DNA from: Mycoplasma zalophi
Lineage (GTDB): Bacteria > Bacillota_I > Bacilli_A > Mycoplasmatales > Metamycoplasmataceae
NCBI RefSeq assembly: GCF_018914005.1
Contig: NZ_JAHMHI010000001.1
Span: forward strand, 186,001 to 250,000
DNA length: 64,000 nucleotides
Reading direction: 5' to 3'
This document shows, one piece after another, positions 23,465 to 34,616 of the stretch (within the stretch, counting starts at the first letter, position 1; each line of letters starts with the position of its first letter). Position numbers and translations under genes: made by a program. The notes under the pieces were generated by a model. That model was not told where the DNA came from and ran no database searches. It saw only the letters and a list, made by a program, of their open reading frames with translations.

Positions 23465-23488
23465 AAAAAGTACTTATAAATAAGTACT
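23465..23488 (-). terminator. terminator of the tandem paralogue operon
   Basis: AGTACTTA / TAAGTACT stem with TAAA loop; five T follow on the minus strand. It lies 16 bases past the stop of the 488-aa gene. Confidence 0.85.
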
Positions 23489-23504
23489 CTTTAATTTTAG
23501 CATA

Positions 23505-24971
23505 TTATTTTTTTTCTTTAAGTTTTTTTATAAGTATATTAGCTAAGTTTTTGTTATAGAAAAAATTATAATTGTATTTTTTTACATTATTTTCATTGTT
23601 GATTCTTGTTTTTGAATACAGAGTAAATTTTTTGTCAGTTTGGTTTTGCAATGGTTGTAATACAATAGATGAAACATTATTATCTATTGAAATTTCTTTA
23701 TAAATATTTTCTATAAATGATGAAGATGAATTAAGAATCATCAAAGTAAGTGTAATTGTTTTATATTGAGCTGAAAAATTGAAAATAATCATATGATCTA
23801 AATTATTTTCATAAAAATTTAATAAATAATTTTTAATGGTAGCATGAATATCTTCTGTTGTTATTTCAAGATCAAGAAAATAAATTCCCTGTTCGTGTAA
23901 ATAACCCATGTATTCATAGTTGTCTTTTTTTAATCAATTTTGTAATTCAAATAGAAAATAATTATCTTCCATTGCAATATAAGAAAATCTTATTTTTTTT
24001 AGATAGTCATATTTTTTTGGTCAAGTATAGTGTTTAGAATTTTCAGATAAAAATTCAACTACATTTTCAAAATTATATAAATCTTCTGCAGGATAATCAT
24101 TAAATGAAACTTGGTATTTTCCAAATGGAGCAAGCAATTTAAAAAATGTTTTTAAACTATTTGCATAATTAAGTGTTTCCATTGTGTTATCAATAACATA
24201 AGCTTTAAGATCATATTTTTTAGTTGTTTTGTTTAATTTTAAATCAAATTTTAAACCTTCAATAAGTTTATTAGCTTCAATAGAAGAATAATTAGGAAGA
24301 TAATTTTTTCTTGGTATTAAATGAACTTTAAGATTTTTGTAACTATTTTCAATTCCTAATTTTATATGCATTAATAAAAGTGAATCATAAATGTTAAAAT
24401 TGTATTCAACTAATAATTCTCAGTTATTTTTTGTTTTAAATACTGCTTTTCATTTAAAATTATCGCTTCAACTAAAAGGATTTTCAAAAACAAAATCTTG
24501 TTTTAAGTCAAATTCTTTTTCATATTTTTCTATTACATTGTCATAAAATTCATTGTTAATATTTTCATTAAAATTAGTAAAATCAGGAGCTGATGAAAAT
24601 TTTGCAATGGTTTCTACCATTGGTAAAAAATGAATTGGTTTTTTATCTGAATTTTCAAAAATTAACTTTGAACTTTTATGAGCTTGATAATATTTATGTA
24701 AATGTAAATTATATTTTGTTAATAAATGGTAATATTCAAAATTTCTTTTATTGTATTTTTCAAAAGTGTTAATTACTTTTAACATTTTTTCATCTTTTTC
24801 CATGATTTCATAAATATTAAACACAAAAGAAGCAATAAAATAAATTCCTAAAAGTTCTTCTTCAATATTATCTAAAATCACTTCTACTTCTGCGTAGTTT
24901 TTAGATTTCATTAATTTTTTAATATTTGCAATGGTTTGTTCATCTAATTGAGTATATCTCTTTTGATTCAT
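23505..24971 (-). CDS. protein of unknown function (second of two tandem paralogues)
   Basis: 488 aa with three TGA-Trp codons. It starts MNQKRYTQLDEQTIANIKKLMKSK and has an N-terminal helical half (about residues 1-160, helix-turn-helix pairs suggestive of TPR-like repeats), then a mixed alpha/beta half. No signal peptide, membrane segment or catalytic motif. It follows the 534-aa gene by 14 bases with AAAGGA between, and both start MNQ and share the layout (helical repeats then beta-rich half), so they look like diverged duplicates. I do not recognise the family. Confidence 0.75.
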
Positions 24972-24985
24972 AGTTTTCCTTTTTA

Positions 24986-26590
24986 TTAATTTTCTTCTGT
25001 TTCATCTTTATTTAATTCAATTCAACTATCTATCTTCATCATTCTATATTTTAAATAATAATCAGCTAGTTTTGTATCAACGTTATTTTTTAAATATTTA
25101 GCTTTTTCTTCTGCTATTGCTTTAAATGTATTAATTGTTTGATTGTTACATATTTCAGGTAATGGATAATCAAATAAAATGCTTAAATCTTTAAATTCTG
25201 ATTGTTTTGAATAAATAATTTCTTTATTTGAAGAATTATTATATAAATTAACTTTTAATGTATTTATTTCATCATTTTGAGCACAAAAACTATTATTTAA
25301 CATAGATAATGAATCATTTCTTGCATCAAACATTAAAACTTCAGCGTTTAGGTGATTTTTATCTGTTTTGATATCTAAAATTTGGTAAGTTTCTTTTGAA
25401 TATTCATTTACCCATTTTATGAAATTATTTTTAGTTTTTTCTACATCATTTGTTTCAAAATCTAAATTTAAAACAATCAAACCATTTCTATACAATAAAT
25501 CAAAATAAAAATATTGATCACTTGTTTTATAAGTTTTTATAAAATTAGAAAAAATGTGTTTTTTTGTGTAGTTAAAATCTAAAATTTCAATTGAAATATC
25601 TTTTCAGTCGTGAATTATTTGGTTGTTTTTTGAATCGTTAAAACTTCAAATTAAAAAGTTTTGTAAACTTAGTAATTTATCAGTTTTTTTAAGATTTTCG
25701 TCATAAATTTTTATAATACTTTGATAATTTCCACATAGTTTTAAATATAGTGAAATAGTTTCTAAATATGCTAATTCATCTTCATTATTTAAACTGTGAT
25801 AAATTATTATCTTATGTCCATTTATGTAATCTTTTTTGTCAATATTAATTAATATTTTTTTTAATATTTCATCGGTTGTTTGTTTATTAACAATAGTTGG
25901 TATTGCATAAGGATTTGTAGAAATTATCATATCAATGTGATGATTTCTTAAAAAACTTTTTGCTAAATAAGTAAGCAAAATAAGTTCACCAATTTCAAAA
26001 TTAAAAGTTATTTTAGGTATTATTTGATTATTATCGTTTATTAGTAAAACCTCTAAGTCGGGGATTGTATTGATTGTAAAATTTAAATGTTTATATTTTT
26101 GGTTGGTATTTTTATTTTCAAGTTCTTTTTTATAAATTTTTATTTCATTTAATAAAATTTTTGATATTTCATAAATATAAGTTATAAAACTATGTCTAAC
26201 GTTGAAATAACTTGTAAAAGAATTATATAAACTTAATTGTGTTAAATAAAATTTATCATCTGGATAATCTTTTAATAAACGTAATAAAAAATATTTAGCA
26301 TTATAAAATTCATAATTTCTATCGTATACAGCACACATTAATTCATTATATGATCTGTTGTTTTCAGGAACTAAATTAACAAGTGGTTCTGAATATTTTC
26401 TTGCTCTTTCTGGATAATTGTTGTTTAAACATATTCTAACCATTAAAACAACTAACTGTAAGTTGTGTTTGTATTCTTTTTCTAAAGTTTCAAAATATGC
26501 AAATAGTCTGTCAAATTGTTTTTTTGTTTCATATTCCTGAATTGTTTTTTTTATTTGTTCTAAATTATTTTTATCAAATTGTTGATTCAT
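24986..26590 (-). CDS. protein of unknown function with TPR-like N-terminus (first of two tandem paralogues)
   Basis: 534 aa read through TGA-Trp codons at 25022 and 25646. Residues about 5-130 form paired helices with TPR-like spacing (e.g. KQFDRLFAYFETLEKEYK, NYPERARKYSEPLVNLVPEN). The C-terminal half is beta-rich. It is cytosolic by prediction. It lies directly upstream of its probable paralogue and downstream of tRNA-Ile in the same direction. Function unknown; TPR-like repeats suggest protein-protein contacts. Confidence 0.75.
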
Positions 26591-26633
26591 ACTAATACCT
26601 CGTAATAATTAAAATTATAAGTTAAAAAAAATA

Positions 26634-26660
26634 AAAAAGCCAACTTATAAATGGCTTTTT
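26634..26660 (-). terminator. terminator downstream of tRNA-Ile
   Basis: AAAAAGCCA / TGGCTTTTT hairpin followed on the minus strand by T-rich sequence; it separates the tRNA from the paralogue operon. Confidence 0.8.
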
Positions 26661-26676
26661 GGTCACTTTTGTGAAA

Positions 26677-26753
26677 TGGTGCGAACGAATGGACTTGAAC
26701 CATCGACCTCACGATTATCAGTCGTGTGCTCTAACCAGCTGAGCTACGCTCGC
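26677..26753 (-). tRNA. tRNA-Ile (anticodon GAT)
   Basis: 77-nt cloverleaf: acceptor GCGAGCG / CGTTCGC (one G-T pair), TAGCTCAG D-arm start, anticodon loop CTGATAA, TTCAAGTCC T-loop, and encoded ACCA end. GAT reads ATC and ATT. A TATAAT lies about 25 bases upstream on the same strand (26779-26784). Confidence 0.97.
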
Positions 26754-26758
26754 ATGTG

Positions 26759-26778
26759 AAAGTGGATATAATCCACTT
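26759..26778 (-). terminator. hairpin between rpsI and tRNA-Ile
   Basis: AAGTGGAT / ATCCACTT with a 3-base loop, lacking a clean T-tract. It may be a weak terminator or a processing site releasing the tRNA 5' end. Confidence 0.5.
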
Positions 26779-26788
26779 ATTATAATAA

Positions 26789-27181
26789 TTAACGTTTTGA
26801 GAATTGTCTTGCACGACGCGCTTTACGTAATCCGTATTTTTTACGTTCTTTAACTCTTGCGTCACGTGTTAACATTCCAGCTTTTTTAAGATTTGAACGA
26901 TATTCTGCATTTACTTCTAATAAAGCTCTTGCAATACCTAATCTAATTGCTCCTGCTTGACCTGTTAAACCACCACCATTAACATTTGCTTCAATATCGT
27001 ATTGGTCAACTGTATCAGTTAATCCAAATGGTTGTTTAGCATCTTTTAATAAAATATCGCTATTTAAATATAAATTTGCTTCTTTTTTATTAATTAGGAA
27101 TTTTCCTGTACCAGGTTTAATGTATACTCTAGCTACTGAACTTTTACGACGACCTAATCCATAGTATCTAACATCTGCCAT
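26789..27181 (-). CDS. rpsI: 30S ribosomal protein S9
   Basis: 130 aa, standard length. Starts [19 protein letters not shown], contains [20 protein letters not shown], and ends in the basic tail [11 protein letters not shown] that reaches the P-site tRNA. Its ATG overlaps the rplM stop (TAATG), the usual rplM-rpsI pair. Confidence 0.98.
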   Translation of the reverse strand: MADVRYYGLGRRKSSVARVYIKPGTGKFLINKKEANLYLNSDILLKDAKQPFGLTDTVDQYDIEANVNGGGLTGQAGAIRLGIARALLEVNAEYRSNLKKAGMLTRDARVKERKKYGLRKARRARQFSKR

Positions 27182-27615
27182 TATTTAACCTCGATTTGAA
27201 CTGGTTGTTGTGCCTCGTGTTTGTGTTCACTTCCAGTATATACATATAAATTTTTAAATTGTTTTCTTCCTAATTTTGTGTGTGGTAACATTCCTCTAAC
27301 TGCATTTTCAATTAAAGCTTCTGGTTTTTTTGTTCTTAAATCTTTAGCGTTGATTTTTTTCAATCCACCAGGATATCCTGAGTGTGAGTAGTAAATTTTA
27401 TCTTGTTCTTTATTTGCTGTAAGAACAACTTCTTTAGCATTTATAATGATAACATTATCTCCCATATCAACATTTGGAGTAAATGTAGGTTTATTTTTAC
27501 CTCTTAGAATTGATGCAACCATTGCGCTTAAACGTCCTAAAACTTGGTCTTTAGCATCAATTACGTATCATTTTTTTTCTACTTCTAAGTGTTTTATAAT
27601 TGTAGTTTGACGCAT
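27181..27615 (-). CDS. rplM: 50S ribosomal protein L13
   Basis: 144 aa. [20 protein letters not shown] start, [14 protein letters not shown] and [13 protein letters not shown] signatures. AAAGGAAAAG lies before the ATG. First gene of the rplM-rpsI operon. Confidence 0.98.
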
Positions 27616-27696
27616 GTGCTTTTCCTTTTAATATCTTTATAATAAAATAATGCTTATTTATTATAACAAATTTTTTTTAATATGTTAATAATTTTT

Positions 27697-28365
27697 TTAA
27701 TTTTCATTTACTCTACTCAAAATATATATACAAGCTGTTTCAGCTCTTAATATTGTTTTTGTGAGTTTTATAATTTTAAAGTTGTTTTGCAGCGCAAGGT
27801 TAACTTCAGAATCACTAAAGCCACCTTCGGGACCAATTACAAATAAACTATCACTCGGATATGATATTAAACTTGCAGCGCTAGATTTTTCGTGAGCTAG
27901 AAATTTATTTTTATATTCTAGTGATATTATTTTACCAAATTTTTCGCAATTATGCAAAAAAGGTTGTTTATTTCTAAAACTTTGTTGTGCAGCTTCAAAA
28001 ATTATCTTCTCATATCTTTCTCTTTTTTTATTAAAATCTTCAATTTTATATTGACTAAATTCACTTGCAAATGGATAAATATCAGTAACTCCTAATTCAG
28101 TTGCTTTTTGTAAAACTAGTTCAAAATTTTTTGGGACTATTAATGGAATTGCTAACGCTACTTGATTTTTAAATTCATGATCTAAATCAAGTGCATCTAT
28201 GATTTTAGCCATTTTATTTTCTAAAATACAAACATAAAATTTTTCTTCATATACACAAATAAATTGTTTATTAATTTGTCTTGCAACTTTTATATGGTTT
28301 AATGTTTCATCTGATAATATAAAATTTTTATCATCATATTTTTTATCAACTATAAATCTCATCAT
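27697..28365 (-). CDS. rsmE: 16S rRNA m3U1498 methyltransferase
   Basis: 222 aa SPOUT-class methyltransferase. Family motifs: LVLQKATELGVTDIYP, KIIFEAAQQSFR, FVIGPEGGFSDSE and LRAETACIYILS, which form the trefoil-knot SAM site. It methylates U1498 in the decoding centre. The ATG-ATG pair at 28360-28365 is the likely start, not the TTG six codons upstream, because the family begins MRFIVD. No Shine-Dalgarno; a TATAAT sits 9 bases upstream, suggesting an almost leaderless mRNA. Confidence 0.94.
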   Translation of the reverse strand: MMRFIVDKKYDDKNFILSDETLNHIKVARQINKQFICVYEEKFYVCILENKMAKIIDALDLDHEFKNQVALAIPLIVPKNFELVLQKATELGVTDIYPFASEFSQYKIEDFNKKRERYEKIIFEAAQQSFRNKQPFLHNCEKFGKIISLEYKNKFLAHEKSSAASLISYPSDSLFVIGPEGGFSDSEVNLALQNNFKIIKLTKTILRAETACIYILSRVNEN

Positions 28366-28374
28366 GATAATAAG

Positions 28375-28380
28375 ATTATA
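28375..28380 (-). promoter_or_regulatory. -10 box of rsmE
   Basis: TTG-TATAAT on the minus strand, nine bases before the first ATG of rsmE. Confidence 0.6.
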
Positions 28381-28462
28381 CAAAAATCTATTATTTATCA
28401 GGTTTTTTGGTGTTTATTATTAATAATTTAAAGTCATAAATTAATTACCAAAAATAAAAAAA

Positions 28463-28840
28463 TGGTGGAGATGCGGGGAGTTGAACCCCGGTCCACACAT
28501 AAACTTACTTTAAAAATCTACAGTTTAGTCTATTTTTAATATTCTAATAAATATAAAATAGAACAAAATTTTTTATTAGAAGTAATATTATTTTCAATTA
28601 TGCCGCTATTACAAAAGCATAATCTAATCTCATATAACGACATTTACTACTGAGAATTAGTAAAGCGACTAGTATTTATTAAGCAAATAGTAGATTTTGT
28701 GATTTGTTTAACATAAAAGATGAAACTTCTATGTTTTTGTTTTCGTTCTTTCCGTTTATTGAAAGCCTAGAAGCATTATGGTCTGCCAAACCACTGCATT
28801 TTAAAGGAGCCTATATCTGTCGAAACCATTACACCCCCAA
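28463..28840 (-). ncRNA. ssrA: transfer-messenger RNA
   Basis: 378 nt. It begins GGGGGTGTAATGGTTTCGAC, the hallmark tmRNA 5' end, and ends TTCAACTCCCCGCATCTCCACCA-like with a tRNA-Ala-type acceptor and encoded CCA. The internal mRNA part encodes a degradation tag. It rescues stalled ribosomes together with SmpB, whose gene ends only 20 bases upstream on the same strand. Confidence 0.97.
28679..28753 (-). other. tmRNA tag-peptide reading frame
   Basis: 24 codons from GGA, then TAA-TAA. The peptide begins GKNENKNIEVSSF and ends SQNLLFA, matching the general form of mycoplasma tags (Gly/Ala resume codon, NL.FA end recognised by proteases). The resume codon is inferred from related mycoplasma tags. 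Confidence 0.75.
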
Positions 28841-28859
28841 AAGCAAAATAATTATAACA

Positions 28860-29297
28860 TTATTTATAACTGTTAAGAATTTTTTTCATTTTCATTTCTT
28901 GTTCTTTTTTAATTATTTTTTGTCTTTTATCATGAATTTTTAAATGTTTAACTAATAAAATTTCAACTTTAATATGATTTTCTTTTCAATATATCATTGA
29001 AGGGATAATTTGTAATGAAAGTTGATCTTTTTTAGACATAATGCGATAAATTTCATTTTTATGTAAAAGTAATTTTCTCGGTCTTTCTGAGTCACCTTTA
29101 ACTAACATATATTGTGAAATATGCATATTATTAATTCACATTTCTGAATTTTTAATACTACAAAAAGCATTTTTTAAATTCACATTACCTTGTCTTATGC
29201 TTTTTACTTCTCAACCTTCTAAGCTAATCCCACATTCATACGTATCTAAAACATTATATTCAGATTTTTGAAACTTATTTTTTGCAATTATTTTCAT
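28860..29297 (-). CDS. smpB: SsrA-binding protein
   Basis: 145 aa. Signatures: KSEYNVLDTYECGISLEGWEV, SIRQGNVNLKNAF, and the basic C-terminal tail that enters the mRNA channel (RQKIIKKEQEMKMKKIL-like). It lies between rnr and the tmRNA gene on one strand, so protein, RNA and the RNase that degrades the defective message are encoded together. TGA gives the Trp in LEGWEVKS. Confidence 0.95.
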
Positions 29298-29304
29298 AAC
29301 ACAC

Positions 29305-31413
29305 CTAAACTAGTATTGCACTTATATTACCTTTTAATGGATCTGTTTCAGTAATTTTAATTAAATAGTTATTTCCTGCTAATATTTTTCTTGTTTTAGA
29401 TTTAGCCTCTAAATTAGTTACTTGTACCATTTCTTCATTTTGCATATCTTCAAAACGAACTAAAATTGATGTTTTGTATTCTTGACTTTCAAAAAATATT
29501 CCAAATTTTTCAATTGAAACAACCGTTGCTTCAATTGTTTTGTTTACAAATTTTTCAAAAAATTCTGATTTTTTTAAATCAACAACGCTTCTCTCCACAT
29601 TTAAAGCAACATTTTCTGATTCACTATTTAATTCAGAAATAAGGTGGATTTTTTGACTTAGTATGTCTTTATCTTCTGCTTGTAGTTCTTTATTTGTAAA
29701 AATATAATTACGAATAAGTCTATGTAAAAGTAAATCAGGATATCTTCTTATTGGACTTGTAAAATGTGAGTAAAATTTACTTGCTAAACCAAAATGCCCA
29801 ATATTTTGTTCAGAATATTTTGCTTTTTGTAAAGTTCTAAGTAAATACATTTTTATAAAATCATCGAATTTTATTTGTTTTAGGTTAAAAACCATTTTTG
29901 CAAATTCTTTACTATCACCTGAAAAAGGTACTTTAATATCGATATTTAAAAAGTTTAAAACTTGTTGTAAATTATAAAGTTTTTCATCAGATGGAAGATC
30001 GTGGATTCGATAAATTGAAGGAATTTTTTTATCAAACATCATTTTAGCAACGGTTTCATTAGCTCTTACCATGAAATCTTCAATCATTGTTTCACTAAAC
30101 CCTGATTCTTTTAATTTAATATCAATTACATCACCTTCATTATTTAAAATAATTTTTGGTTCAATAATTTCAAAATCCACATAACCTTCACTAATTTTTT
30201 GTTTTCTTATTAATAGAGAAATTTCTTTTGCAACGTTTAACATTTCATTAGTTTCATTATCAAAACTATGTTTGTTTTCATAAAATTCATTTACTTTTTC
30301 GTAAGTAAGTCGATGATCTGATTTGATTATTGAAGGATATATTTCAAAAGTTTTATTTAATCCATTTTTATCTAAATCCATTTCTAAAGTTAAAGCCGCT
30401 CTTAGTTCATGAGGATTTAAACTACAAATTCCATTAGATAATTCAAAAGGTAACATAGGAATTACTTTATCAGGTAAATAAATACTTGTTCCTCTTTTTA
30501 AAGCTTCTTTATCAATAAAACTATCTTCACATACATAATGACTTACATCAGCTATATGCACTCACAATTTATATCCTGAATTTGTTTTTATACAACTAAT
30601 TGCATCATCAAAATCTTTTGTATCATTTCCATCAATTGTAACAGTAAAAAGATTTTCTAGATTTTTTCTACCTTTATAATCTTCAATTGTTATTTCTTTA
30701 GGAAGGTTTTTTGATTCATTTAATACTTCTTGTTCAAAACTAATATCAACATTGTTTTGTGCAATAATTTTTTTTTCAATTATTCTTTTATCATCTGTTT
30801 TTCCAATGTACTCTAAAAATTCAAGATCTACTTTTCTTGCGTTTTTTCTTGGCTGTAGTACTTTTACTTTTACAAATTGTTTTAAGTCATAATAAAATTT
30901 TGTTGGTACATTTATAAAGAAATTTGCATTATCTTTTTCATCAGCTGCATCAAAAAATATTTGATCATTTTGATTTTTAATAAAATTACCCACAATAACT
31001 TGTTTTTTATGCTCAATAATATTTACAATATAAGCTCTATACAATATTTTTTCTTCTTGTGTATAACTATATATTTCCACTTCAACTAAATCACCATCTA
31101 AAACTGCATTTAGTTGAAAAGGTAATAATAATGCAGATTTATCTTCTTCAAAATCAACAAAACCTAATCTTTTAGATGAAATTGAAATATTATATATATC
31201 TTTTTTAATGAAATCTAAAAAGAAATAAAAACCTTCTTTGGTTTTTTCTATTTTATGTAAATCAGTTAGTTCAAAAATAATTTTTGATAAATCTTTGTTA
31301 TCTTTTTTGGAAATATTAAGAGCTTTGGCAATTTCAATAAAATTTAATGGTTTAGATGAGTTTTTTAATAATTTTAAAATATTTTCTTTTATGTTTTCTA
31401 CTTTAGTTAACAT
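29305..31413 (-). CDS. rnr: ribonuclease R
   Basis: 702 aa 3'-5' exoribonuclease of the RNB family. N-terminal winged-helix/cold-shock region, then the catalytic core with the four-aspartate motif GNDTKDFDDAISC and WVHIADVSHYV, SPIRRYPDLLLHRL, and a C-terminal S1 domain (EATVVSIEKFGIFFES). It degrades structured RNA and, with tmRNA-SmpB, non-stop mRNA. A TGA-Trp at 30562 would otherwise split it. It begins 3 bases after secG and ends 7 bases before smpB. Confidence 0.96.
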
Positions 31414-31416
31414 TGA

Positions 31417-31653
31417 TTAAGGTAAGACCACTCTTAATACAATTGATAAAATTAATAATAAACTCCCTAGGGTTAACATAAAATATTTTAAAAACTTTTT
31501 AAACCCTTGTTCTTTTGAAACTTTAAATAAATCTAAATCACCACTTCCTACTAATGCCCCACTAAATGCATTAGAATCTGGTGACATAAGAAATGAAACA
31601 ATTATTATTAAAATACTAATTATTATTAAAACAACTAATAATGCTGTAGTCAT
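31417..31653 (-). CDS. secG: preprotein translocase subunit SecG
   Basis: 78 aa with two membrane helices separated by a cytoplasmic loop rich in Gly/Ser (SPDSNAFSGALVGSGDLDLF), the SecG pattern. It lies directly before rnr, the order also found in Bacillus (secG-rnr-smpB-ssrA). AGGAG before the ATG. Confidence 0.93.
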   Translation of the reverse strand: MTTALLVVLIIISILIIIVSFLMSPDSNAFSGALVGSGDLDLFKVSKEQGFKKFLKYFMLTLGSLLLILSIVLRVVLP

Positions 31654-31663
31654 AACACTCTCC

Positions 31664-33346
31664 TTATTTATTTATTTTTAAACTATATTCACTTAACTGA
31701 AAATCAGTAACTTCAGAAGGTGAATTTGATAGTAAATCAAGACCTTTTGCATTTTTTGGAAATGCTATTACATCTCTAATTGATTCACTCTTGGTAAGAA
31801 TCATTAAAATTCTTTCTAGTCCAAAAGCCATTCCACAATGTGGAGGTAACCCATATTTAAATGATTTTAAGAAAAATCCAAATTTAGATTCTGTTTCTTT
31901 TGGACTTAATTTTAAATGTTCAAACATTAGTTTTTGTAATTCATAATCATGAATTCTTACACTACCTGAACCTAATTCAAAACCATTTAAAACAAGGTCG
32001 TAACTTTGTGCTCTTACTTTATCATATTCTTTATTTTCTAAATGTGAATAAGTTGTTTTATCAATCATTGTAAATGCATGATGTGCTGGTTCATATTCGT
32101 TTAAATCTTCATTAAATTCAAACATTGGTCAATTTACGATTCAAAGGAAATTAAATTGATTATCATCAGCTAATTTAAATTCATCATTTAAATATGTTCT
32201 TATTGCACCTAATGATTTAACTACATCATTGTATTTTCCAAAACCAATAAATAAATATCCGTTTTCAAAATTATTTTTAGAAAAAATATCATTGATTTTA
32301 TCATCAGCTAATGAATTATTTAAATTAGTAATTGTTTTAATTTGTGTATTTTCAATTTCAACAACAATAAAATCTTTTGCTTGATTTTTTTTGGCTAATT
32401 CAAAAACTTTATTTATATTTAATTCAGGTTTTTTATCAAAATAAATTGCTTTATAAGTATTTTGATCATCAAAATTATCACTTATATCTTCTAAAAGATA
32501 TTGATATCTTGTATCTGGTTTATCATTTCCATATTTATCTAAACTCTCAAAATAATCCATTCTTTCAAAAGGAATTTTTAATTCAAGACCAATTGAGTTA
32601 AAAATATGTTTATAGTAATTTTCAACTAGTTTAAATAAATCTTCTTTTTCAACAAATGACATTTCAAAGTCAATTTGTGTAAATTCGGGTTGTCTGTCTT
32701 TTCTTAAATCTTCATCTCTAAATACTCTTGCTATTTGAAAGTATTTTTCAAAACCAGAAGCCATTAAAAGTTGTTTATATAGCTGAGGTGATTGTGGTAA
32801 AGCAAAAAATTTACCTTTTTTTCTTGTTGGAACAAGGTAATCTCTTGCTCCTTCTGGTGTAGATTTAGACAAAATAGGTGTTTCAATTTCTAAAAAACCT
32901 TCTTGATCAAAAAATTTACGAGTTTCCATGGTTATTTTATGTCTTAATGCAATATTTTTTTGCATTTTTGTACTTCGTAAATCTAAAAATCTATATTGTA
33001 ATCTTAAATCTTCATTAGCAGATTCTTCTTTTGTTACTTCAAATGGAATTTGTTCAGAAGAATTTAAAATTTCATATTCAGAAACTAAAACTTCAATATT
33101 CCCATTTTCAATTTCTAAATTTGCTTCTAGTCTTTTTTGTACTTTACCAGTTATTTTTAGCACTGATTCTTTTGTTAATTTAGGATCTGAAACATTTTGG
33201 AAAATGATTTGAATAATTCCAGATCTATCACGTAAATCAACAAATAATTGTGATTTAAATTTTCTTTTTGTTGCTATTCATCCATATAGTGTAACTTCAG
33301 AACCTTCCATTTGAGAAGTAACTTGATTATTAAAAATTGTTTTCAT
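31664..33346 (-). CDS. aspS: aspartyl-tRNA synthetase
   Basis: 560 aa class-II synthetase with N-terminal OB-fold (MEGSEVTLYGWIATKRKFKS), motif 1/2 (RFLDLRS, FQIARVFRDEDLRKDRQPEFTQIDFEMSF) and motif 3 (CGMAFGLERILMILT). It carries the bacterial GAD insertion. Trp codons at 32126-32140 and elsewhere are TGA. The ATG lies inside the last codons of hisS (17-base overlap). Confidence 0.97.
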
Positions 33347-34607
33347 TGATTACCTCATTTATTTTTGTTTTAAAACTTTCAATATTTGTAAATGATAATT
33401 CTAATTCTTTATTTAAAGTTAAAAATTTAATTTTTATTTCATTAAATTGAGAACCTAATTCTTTGAATATTAACATTTTAGGTTTTAATCTATCTGACTT
33501 TTTAAACATTTTTTTAAGATTTAAATTTTCATAGTGAAGTTCAACTGAATATTCTTTTCTCAATTCCAGTGCAATGTTAATAATTTCATCTTTTTCATTT
33601 TCATTTAAATAACAAATAAGGATATCTAATTCATCATCTAAGTTATATTTTTCTTGATTAAATAAAATAATTTCAACTAATCTTTCAACACCAAAAGCAA
33701 ATCCAATACTGCTTAAATCTGGTCCTGAAAATTGTTTTACCATTCCATCATATCTTCCACCAGCTAAAATGGTGCTTTTTGAACCTAAAGCTTCAGAAGT
33801 AGAAACAAATTCAAAAACAACATCATTATAATAATCAAGGCCTCTTACAAGCGAAGTGTTTATTTCAAAATTAATATTATGTTGTTTTAATAAATTTTGT
33901 AATTTTTGAAAATCCGCTTGTTCTTGTTCTGATAAAAAATCAATTATTTGTGGTGCTTCAATAATAAATTTTTCATTTGCTTGTTCTTTATCATCTAAAA
34001 TACGTAAAACATTATTTTGTAGTCTATTTTTATTTATTTCACTTAATTTGTCTTCGTGTTTTTTAAAATACTTAACTAGTTCTTCATTGTATTTTTTTCT
34101 AGTTAAATCACTTCCTAAATTATTTATTTGTAAAATATAATCTTTAATTTGTAGTTTTTGTAAAAATGAATTAGCTAAAAACAGTATTTCAAAGTTTAGT
34201 TCTGGCGTTTTTGGTAGCAAGTTTTCAATCCCACCTTGTCTAAATTCGCGATAACGACCTTTTTGTGGTCTTTCATAACGATAAATATTTCCATAATAAA
34301 ATACTTTGTGTACATCGTTTTGAGTTAATTTATTTTCAATAATAGCTCTTATTGCAGGTGCTGTTGCTTCAGGTCTTAATGCAATTGATTTACCACTTTT
34401 TGAATTAAAAACATACATTTCTTTGTTAACAATATCACTAAATTCTCCGCTAGTTCTAACAAAAAGATCAGTAGCTTCAATTATTGGTGTTTCTAAATAT
34501 TTGTAATTATATTTTTTTACTATATCAAAAAAAGTATTTTTAATAAACTCATAAGCTTTAGCCTCTTTTAAAAATATGTCTTTTGTTCCTTTTAATCTTT
34601 GATACAT
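33330..34607 (-). CDS. hisS: histidyl-tRNA synthetase
   Basis: 425 aa class-II synthetase. Motifs: QRLKGTKDI near the start, YRYERPQKGRYREFRQGG (motif 2), LVRGLDYYNDVVFEFV (histidine A) and SIGFAFGVERLVEI (motif 3). Of two nearby ATGs the inner one at 34607 is preferred: AAGGA is six bases before it but directly abuts the outer one. Overlaps aspS; the hisS-aspS pair is typical of Firmicutes. Confidence 0.97.
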   Translation of the reverse strand: MYQRLKGTKDIFLKEAKAYEFIKNTFFDIVKKYNYKYLETPIIEATDLFVRTSGEFSDIVNKEMYVFNSKSGKSIALRPEATAPAIRAIIENKLTQNDVHKVFYYGNIYRYERPQKGRYREFRQGGIENLLPKTPELNFEILFLANSFLQKLQIKDYILQINNLGSDLTRKKYNEELVKYFKKHEDKLSEINKNRLQNNVLRILDDKEQANEKFIIEAPQIIDFLSEQEQADFQKLQNLLKQHNINFEINTSLVRGLDYYNDVVFEFVSTSEALGSKSTILAGGRYDGMVKQFSGPDLSSIGFAFGVERLVEIILFNQEKYNLDDELDILICYLNENEKDEIINIALELRKEYSVELHYENLNLKKMFKKSDRLKPKMLIFKELGSQFNEIKIKFLTLNKELELSFTNIESFKTKINEVINENNF

Positions 34608-34616
34608 ATGCATTCC

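Noticed and set aside
23465-23488. Palindrome as operator of rpsB
   Set aside because: Followed by a T-run on the minus strand right after the upstream gene's stop; it is simply that gene's terminator.
28704-28943. 79-codon plus-strand frame
   Set aside because: It lies antisense over the 5' part of the tmRNA and the end of smpB; no ribosome site.
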